Part shown: one piece after another, positions 31,585 to 35,355 of the stretch
Layout of the letters: each line of letters begins with the position of its first letter
Position numbering within the stretch: position 1 is the first letter of the stretch
IMG/VR virus record: IMGVR_UViG_3300045051_000175
Coordinates: 1-35,355 of that record
DNA: 35,355 nucleotides
From: a virus
Direction: 5' to 3' (one strand)
Translations under genes and position numbers: made by a program
The notes under the pieces: generated by a model
What the model saw: the letters and a program-made list of their open reading frames with translations, nothing else
Databases searched by the model: none
Told to the model about the DNA's origin: nothing

Positions 31585-32147
31585 ATGAGGTCATAGGCTC
31601 GGTTGAGCCACCCGTTGAGAAATTCGGCCAGTCTGGGGTTGTTCCACACCAACCCTCTGTAGAAATCGGCCTGCACACCTCGCAAGGTAGAGAGGAGTCG
31701 CCAACCGTCAACTGCGTTGGTGGCGGCTAGGGTCTGGTTACCCAATACGCCGTCTACTGCGATTGTGTCGTTACCGCAGCGGTTGATGGCGCGCTGTAGT
31801 AGCTTGTGGGCCTGTTTGCCACCCATGTTCACAGCCATGTCAAAGACCTTGGTGGCTACGGCGTCTGAGGAGATGTTGCCGTACCCGAAGTAGTCCCACC
31901 ACTCCCGCTTGTAGATGGCGGTGGCGTCTGCAACTGACATGGTGGCGATGTCACGAGCGTCTACGATACCGTCGTGGTTGAAGTCCCCGTCGAGGATGCC
32001 GTCGTGGTCTTTGTCTACCTGTCCGTTGGCAAGGAGCCAACGCAGAGACACCCCGAAGTTCGTTGCCCCACCGGGGTCGCGCTTGTTGTCTACATATCCG
32101 CCCTCGTGTCGAAGGATGACGGGGATTGCTACGTTGAAGTCGGCCAT
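31581..32147 (-). CDS. GH108 endolysin with EF-hand-like insert
   Basis: The 188-residue product starts VILRHEGGYVDNKRDPGGATNFGVS (about 10-34), the hallmark of GH108 muramidases, with catalytic Glu15. Residues 45-66 hold DKDHDGILD and DFNHDGIVDARD, calcium-loop patterns like EF-hand or dockerin repeats. The helical remainder (REWWDYFGYG, VFDMAVNMGGKQAHKLLQRAIN) and a possible peptidoglycan-binding end (GNDTIAVDGVLGNQTLAA) follow. It should cleave the glycan backbone for lysis. No signal peptide is visible, so it depends on a holin. Confidence 0.9.
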   Translation of the reverse strand: MADFNVAIPVILRHEGGYVDNKRDPGGATNFGVSLRWLLANGQVDKDHDGILDGDFNHDGIVDARDIATMSVADATAIYKREWWDYFGYGNISSDAVATKVFDMAVNMGGKQAHKLLQRAINRCGNDTIAVDGVLGNQTLAATNAVDGWRLLSTLRGVQADFYRGLVWNNPRLAEFLNGWLNRAYDLI

Positions 32148-32366
32148 CTATCTTGTGTCAATGAGAAACCGTACGAACATGGCGGCACACTGTGTCGCCT
32201 CTTCGCGCAGGTTCGCAAAGTCCTTTCCTCGGATGGCGTCCTCGAACTCGTTGACCTCTTCCATGATGACGCCGTAGCCCTCGTGGGCTGAGTGGAATGG
32301 GCCGTACTTGGCTGTGGCGCGGTCTAACTCGGCTGCAACATCTGCAAGAGCTTGTTCCCTTGTCAT
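32148..32366 (-). CDS. MazG-like small protein
   Basis: ATG at 32366 overlaps the stop of the 58-residue gene before it (ATGA); the longer frame lacks a supported start. The 72-residue all-helical product has ELDRATAKYGPF, IMEEVNEFEDAI (E-E-x-x-E-x-x-D) and LREEATQCAAMFVRFL, the acidic helix pattern of MazG-type NTP pyrophosphatases, though shorter than full family members. It may clean the nucleotide pool. It lies between the promoter-proximal zinc protein and the endolysin. Confidence 0.65.
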   Translation of the reverse strand: MTREQALADVAAELDRATAKYGPFHSAHEGYGVIMEEVNEFEDAIRGKDFANLREEATQCAAMFVRFLIDTR

Positions 32367-32539
32367 GCGCCGATGACCACCCTGACCTTGCAACGCTTCT
32401 TCTCTATGGTGCAGCGCCACTTCCCCAGACCACCGAAGTCGGTGATGGAGGCTCCCCGCCAGCCGGGTACTGCCTTGAGGGGCGGCTTACGAGCCTGCGC
32501 CCCGCAATCGGTACAGAGGTACTGCCTTTGAGCTTGCAT
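32363..32539 (-). CDS. Zinc-ribbon-like 58-aa protein
   Basis: The ATG at 32539 has GGAG at good spacing and follows the promoter by about 25 bases. The product carries CTDC (9-12) and later Cys43 and Cys50 in WRCTIEKKRC, a possible four-Cys zinc site; the end is basic. It is the first gene of the - strand promoter at 32600, in a tight unit with the MazG-like and endolysin genes. Function unknown. Confidence 0.6.
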   Translation of the reverse strand: MQAQRQYLCTDCGAQARKPPLKAVPGWRGASITDFGGLGKWRCTIEKKRCKVRVVIGA

Positions 32540-32571
32540 TCGTCTCCAAGTCCTGTGGGTAGTGTAGGTTC

Positions 32572-32600
32572 ATTATACACCACCCACAGTTCGTTGTCAA
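32572..32600 (-). promoter_or_regulatory. Full-consensus sigma70 promoter on - strand
   Basis: Read on the - strand: TTGACA (32600-32595), a 17-base spacer ending GGTGGTG, and TATAAT (32577-32572). Its first ten bases TTGACAACGA equal those of promoter P2, showing a common promoter family. It lies in the gap between the 101-residue gene and the 58-residue zinc protein. Confidence 0.88.
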
Positions 32601-32604
32601 GTAG

Positions 32605-32910
32605 TTAGAAGCTGTAAGCTGGCGTGGAGTCTTTACCCCGCCAGAACAGGTGAATCCACCCGGCAGGGATGTAGTGGGAGGTTCCCTCAGCATCAATGAT
32701 GCGGTGGGAGTCGCCCTCTGGCTTCCTGCGAACGCTCAGGCTTACCGGAGCGGTGATGGTGACCTTTCCGCCGTTGGCAAAGACGTATGTGCGAAAAGCT
32801 TCGTTGTTGATGGGTGTAAACTCAGGCTTCCTGTTGAGGGAAGGCTCAAAGACCGGGGATTCCGGCTTGAAGCCTTCGGGTGTGCGCGTGTCTTCTTGGT
32901 CTCCTAGCAT
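32605..32910 (-). CDS. Unknown 101-aa protein
   Basis: The ATG at 32910 with GGAG upstream is preferred over the longer frame starting at 32961. The N-terminal 30 residues are Pro/Glu-rich; the rest is beta (RTYVFANGGKVTITAPVSL, SHRIIDAEGTSHYIPAGWIHLFW). It ends just before the promoter at 32600. No family recognised. Confidence 0.6.
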   Translation of the reverse strand: MLGDQEDTRTPEGFKPESPVFEPSLNRKPEFTPINNEAFRTYVFANGGKVTITAPVSLSVRRKPEGDSHRIIDAEGTSHYIPAGWIHLFWRGKDSTPAYSF

Positions 32911-32917
32911 TGTTCTC

Positions 32918-33181
32918 CTATCGTTTGTCGTAGTGACGCGGGGAGTAGCTTCCCTGCTCAAGGGCAGCCACGCACAGTGTTGCAGCTTTCAGCAGGTGCT
33001 CACGGAACTTCTCTTCCGAGAATTTCTGTGTGCTGCCGTCGTAAGCTCCCTCGCTCACGTACCGCGTGATATAGGCAACCCAATCGTTTACCGTGTTCTT
33101 GGCGTCGAAGGCGTTGCCCCACATCTTGTTCTGTCGTTCCCTCTCAGCGCCAATGCGTGAAAGGATTTCTTGTCTTTCCAT
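32918..33181 (-). CDS. Unknown 87-aa helical protein
   Basis: ATG with AGGAG upstream. The product has ERERQNKMWGN, NDWVAYITRYVSEGA and FREHLLKAATLCVAALEQG, an all-helical pattern that recurs in phage proteins next to nucleotide-metabolism genes and may be related to MazG-like or dNTP pyrophosphatases, which I cannot confirm. It lies eight bases after nrdJ on the same strand. Confidence 0.6.
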   Translation of the reverse strand: MERQEILSRIGAERERQNKMWGNAFDAKNTVNDWVAYITRYVSEGAYDGSTQKFSEEKFREHLLKAATLCVAALEQGSYSPRHYDKR

Positions 33182-33189
33182 GTGTTCTC

Positions 33190-34845
33190 CTAAGAGCCGC
33201 AGGTTCCGGCTTTGGTTATGTCACACACATCGGCAGATTCGATGAAGACTTCCCCGACGTGCTTGATGGCGGTGCTGTACTTCACGGGTGTCAGCGGTTG
33301 CCCACCACGCGCCCCATCCGGGTAGCAGGTGATGCCTCGCAGCTTCGGTAAGTACTGCACCAGCATCTTCCCGAAAGTCTGCACCGTGTTGTCGTTGTTC
33401 AACTCGCTGCCCCACGAGGGCAGGTTGATGGTGGACGAAATGGCGTGGTCAACGTATTGCTGCATCCATGCTTGGAAGGCCACGCGGCGCTCAGGCTCCT
33501 CCGCGATGAGGTAGGCGTTCTCGATGTCGTCAGGGTTGATTCCCTGCTCCATCAGCTTGTGCGCCACCACCTCAATCTTGTACTGGAAGTTCCACGTGCT
33601 CCCCTTTGCGTATCTCCGCTTGTAGGCAGCGCAGAGCATCGGTTCGATGCCTGTCGTCGTCTCAGCGATGATGCCGATGGTGCCTGTGGGAGCGATAGCG
33701 CGGGTCTTTATCGGGCGGCTCAGTTCCCACTCGTCCGCATACTTTGCAGCGACTTCGGTGCTCGTGGCATAGATGGACATGAGCTTCGCCAACTCGTCGT
33801 CCGCTCCGTACTTCTTCCCGCGCAGGAGCAGCCATTCGTGGACTCCCATGAGGCCCAGACCCAGACGGCGGTTCTTGGTGCGTATCTGGTCAACCTTGGC
33901 GTAGGGCACGTCGCTATACACCGTACCCGCCAAGAGGAACGCCGTGGCCACCTCGACCACCGCCTTCATATCCTCTGGCGTGCTGATGCGCGCTAGGTTG
34001 ATGCTGCCAAGGTTGCAAACATCGGAGTCATCTGCTGAGGTAATCTCCGTGCAGGCGTTCCGCAGAGTCTCGTGTCGGTTTTTCCCGGTGTCTACGCTGA
34101 ATCCCGGCTCTGCGGTCTTGAGCATCTGCCGCACCGTCGCCCAATAGACCGACTGCGCGTGCGGGTGGCGGGGGTGCTTGTCGTCGTGGAACGCCTCGAA
34201 GAACTCGTCGTCCAACTGCACAGAGACGTTCGTGCCATCCAACGTCGCCGGGAAGTTGAAGTCCTTCGCCTTCAAGTCCCGGACTTCCGGCATCCAGTTC
34301 TTGATGGTGATGAACTTGTGCACGTCCGGGTGCTTCCATGACAGGCCAGCCCAAATCGCGGAGCGGCGCGTGCCACCCTGCATGATAAACCTGCCTGCCT
34401 CGTTGACCATCTGCATCAGGGCGAGAGGGCCAGTCGCCACCCCACCTGTCTTGCGAATCGGCTTTCCTTCCGGGCGTACCAAGGAGTAATCCACGCCGAT
34501 GCCTGCACCCGTCATCAAAGCCATAGATGACTTCTGCATCAACTCTGACCAGCCTTCTCGACTGTCTTCGGCGCGGAGCAGCAGGCAGTTTTGGACTTGG
34601 TGGAACGGTCGCCCTGCTGCGTACAAATACCGTCCACCGGGGATGAATTGCCGTGTCGCAATCCTGTGTGCTGTCTCATCAACGAGAGACTTCGGCGCAC
34701 CTACGGACTTGAGGATGACGCGGGCAACGCGGTTGGCGGTGTCCTGCCAACTCTCTTTGCCGCCTTCCTTCAAGTCATGCGCGTACTTTTGCACACGGAT
34801 GGTTTCTGCGAACGGCCCGAACTGCAACAACTTCGGGTCAATCAT
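33190..34845 (-). CDS. nrdJ: Class II (B12-dependent) ribonucleotide reductase
   Basis: The 551-residue enzyme turns ribonucleotides into deoxyribonucleotides. Visible residues: Cys87 in VQNCLLL and Cys277 in CNLGSINLA as the redox pair, Cys265 and Glu267 in NACTEI at the radical site, PTGTIGIIAETTTGIEP phosphate-binding loop, and a C-terminal Cys pair (Cys541 and Cys549, CDITKAGTCGS) for re-reduction. A single-chain form with no R2-like partner and no ATP cone suggests class II, needing adenosylcobalamin from the host. It is shorter than most cellular NrdJ. The start overlaps the recA stop (TAATG). Confidence 0.88.
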   Translation of the reverse strand: MIDPKLLQFGPFAETIRVQKYAHDLKEGGKESWQDTANRVARVILKSVGAPKSLVDETAHRIATRQFIPGGRYLYAAGRPFHQVQNCLLLRAEDSREGWSELMQKSSMALMTGAGIGVDYSLVRPEGKPIRKTGGVATGPLALMQMVNEAGRFIMQGGTRRSAIWAGLSWKHPDVHKFITIKNWMPEVRDLKAKDFNFPATLDGTNVSVQLDDEFFEAFHDDKHPRHPHAQSVYWATVRQMLKTAEPGFSVDTGKNRHETLRNACTEITSADDSDVCNLGSINLARISTPEDMKAVVEVATAFLLAGTVYSDVPYAKVDQIRTKNRRLGLGLMGVHEWLLLRGKKYGADDELAKLMSIYATSTEVAAKYADEWELSRPIKTRAIAPTGTIGIIAETTTGIEPMLCAAYKRRYAKGSTWNFQYKIEVVAHKLMEQGINPDDIENAYLIAEEPERRVAFQAWMQQYVDHAISSTINLPSWGSELNNDNTVQTFGKMLVQYLPKLRGITCYPDGARGGQPLTPVKYSTAIKHVGEVFIESADVCDITKAGTCGS

Positions 34846-35355
34846 TAAGCGGTCTGTTTTTCCTTAAGGGTCTTTACGAGTTTTGCGTAGGCTGCTTTGT
34901 CGTCCTTGATGAAGGCAACAAGCTTGTCGCGCCCCTGAAACCGTGCTCCGTCTAGGGTGTACCACGCGCCAGACTTCTCGATGCTTCCGATGGCTACAGC
35001 CGCGTCCACCAAGCTCCCTGCGCCGTCAAACCCGCCGTCGAACAGCAGGTCAACCTCACAGGCGCGGAAAGGGGCACCGACCTTGTTCTTGGCAGCCTTG
35101 ATTTTCACCTTGTTACCCACGGGCGTTTCTCCGTCCTTGATGGTGGAGATTCGCCGCACGTCGAGGCGCAGGCTGGCGTAGAACTTGAGGCCACGTCCAC
35201 CTGTGGTGGTCTCCGGGCTGCCGTACATGACGCCAATCTTCTCTCGAATCTGGTTGATGAAGACGAAGGTGGTGCTGCTCTTGCTCACGATGCCTGTCAG
35301 CTTCCGCAAGGCTTGCGACATGAGGCGGGCTTGCAGACCCACGTTGGAGTCTCCC
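34845..35355 (-). CDS. recA: RecA recombinase, C-terminal part (5' end outside window)
   Basis: The frame runs off the right edge; about 170 residues are visible. The sequence [57 protein letters not shown] and [17 protein letters not shown] covers the RecA core around the L1/L2 loops and the beginning of the C-terminal domain. It promotes DNA strand exchange and repair, and here probably serves phage recombination. The C-terminus is shorter than in the E. coli protein and lacks its acidic tail. Stop and nrdJ start overlap. Confidence 0.93.
   Translation of the reverse strand, partial: GDSNVGLQARLMSQALRKLTGIVSKSSTTFVFINQIREKIGVMYGSPETTTGGRGLKFYASLRLDVRRISTIKDGETPVGNKVKIKAAKNKVGAPFRACEVDLLFDGGFDGAGSLVDAAVAIGSIEKSGAWYTLDGARFQGRDKLVAFIKDDKAAYAKLVKTLKEKQTA

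Noticed and set aside
33445-33996. + strand open frames opposite nrdJ
   Set aside because: Shadows of a well-identified coding strand with no start signals.
1-35355. tRNA genes, CRISPR arrays, insertion sequences, integrase or attachment sites
   Set aside because: No cloverleaf-like sequence with a matching anticodon arm, no spaced direct repeats, and no transposase or recombinase motifs were noticed by eye; a tRNA scan was not possible.

Overview
The window is a continuous piece of a tailed double-stranded DNA phage genome (or prophage) with a long-tailed siphovirus layout. Reasons: portal, scaffold, capsid, connector, tail-tube, frameshifted tail-chaperone and tape-measure genes follow each other in the usual order with almost no spacing, and a 1455-residue tape measure implies a long tail (roughly 0.2 um at about 0.15 nm per residue). 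Both ends are cut inside genes (portal on the left, recA on the right). The host cannot be named. Consensus sigma70-type promoters, a GH108 muramidase, an RlpA-like protein and spanin-like proteins point to a Gram-negative host (inference).

Layout, + strand, 1-22056: virion module. Portal C-terminal part, a small basic protein, scaffold, major capsid protein, a small Ala/Pro/Glu-rich protein, head-tail connector, head-closure and tail-terminator candidates, tail tube, tail assembly chaperone with a -1 frameshift extension, a gp10-like protein, tape measure, a pentapeptide-like protein, a fibre-like protein, a small protein, a 1442-residue hub protein with carbohydrate-binding-type insertions, and a 960-residue adhesin-like protein ending in a Hint (intein-like) domain. 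The capsid and tail-tube genes share the same short 5' leader and a TTG start, and each is followed by a hairpin terminator, which suggests tuned high expression.

+ strand, 22057-28443: two near-identical promoters (TTGACA-N17-TATRMT) with hairpin leaders start an accessory/lysis region: a membrane-anchored coiled-coil protein, a metallophosphoesterase, an ASCH-like protein, small membrane proteins, a dNMP kinase, a secreted trypsin-like protease, a LAGLIDADG endonuclease, a HAD phosphatase, a spanin-like protein, a CxxC protein and a holin candidate. A perfect hairpin at 28462-28484 separates this from the opposing strand.

- strand, 35355-28470: recA, class II ribonucleotide reductase (nrdJ), small proteins, then a full-consensus promoter (near 32572-32600) feeding a zinc-ribbon-like protein, a MazG-like protein, GH108 endolysin, a small protein, a methyltransferase, an HNH endonuclease, an FmdB-like zinc ribbon, an RlpA-like protein, dCMP deaminase and two small proteins. 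RecA, NrdJ, dCMP deaminase and dNMP kinase together supply recombination and deoxynucleotides for phage DNA synthesis. The lysis and envelope-modifying genes are spread over both strands.

The most unusual items are the tail protein with a complete-looking mini Hint domain, the exported trypsin-like protease with an intact catalytic triad, and the shared leader/terminator arrangement around the two most abundant virion proteins. No tRNA, CRISPR array, insertion sequence, integrase or reverse transcriptase was seen. No gene-free stretch exceeds 300 bases.
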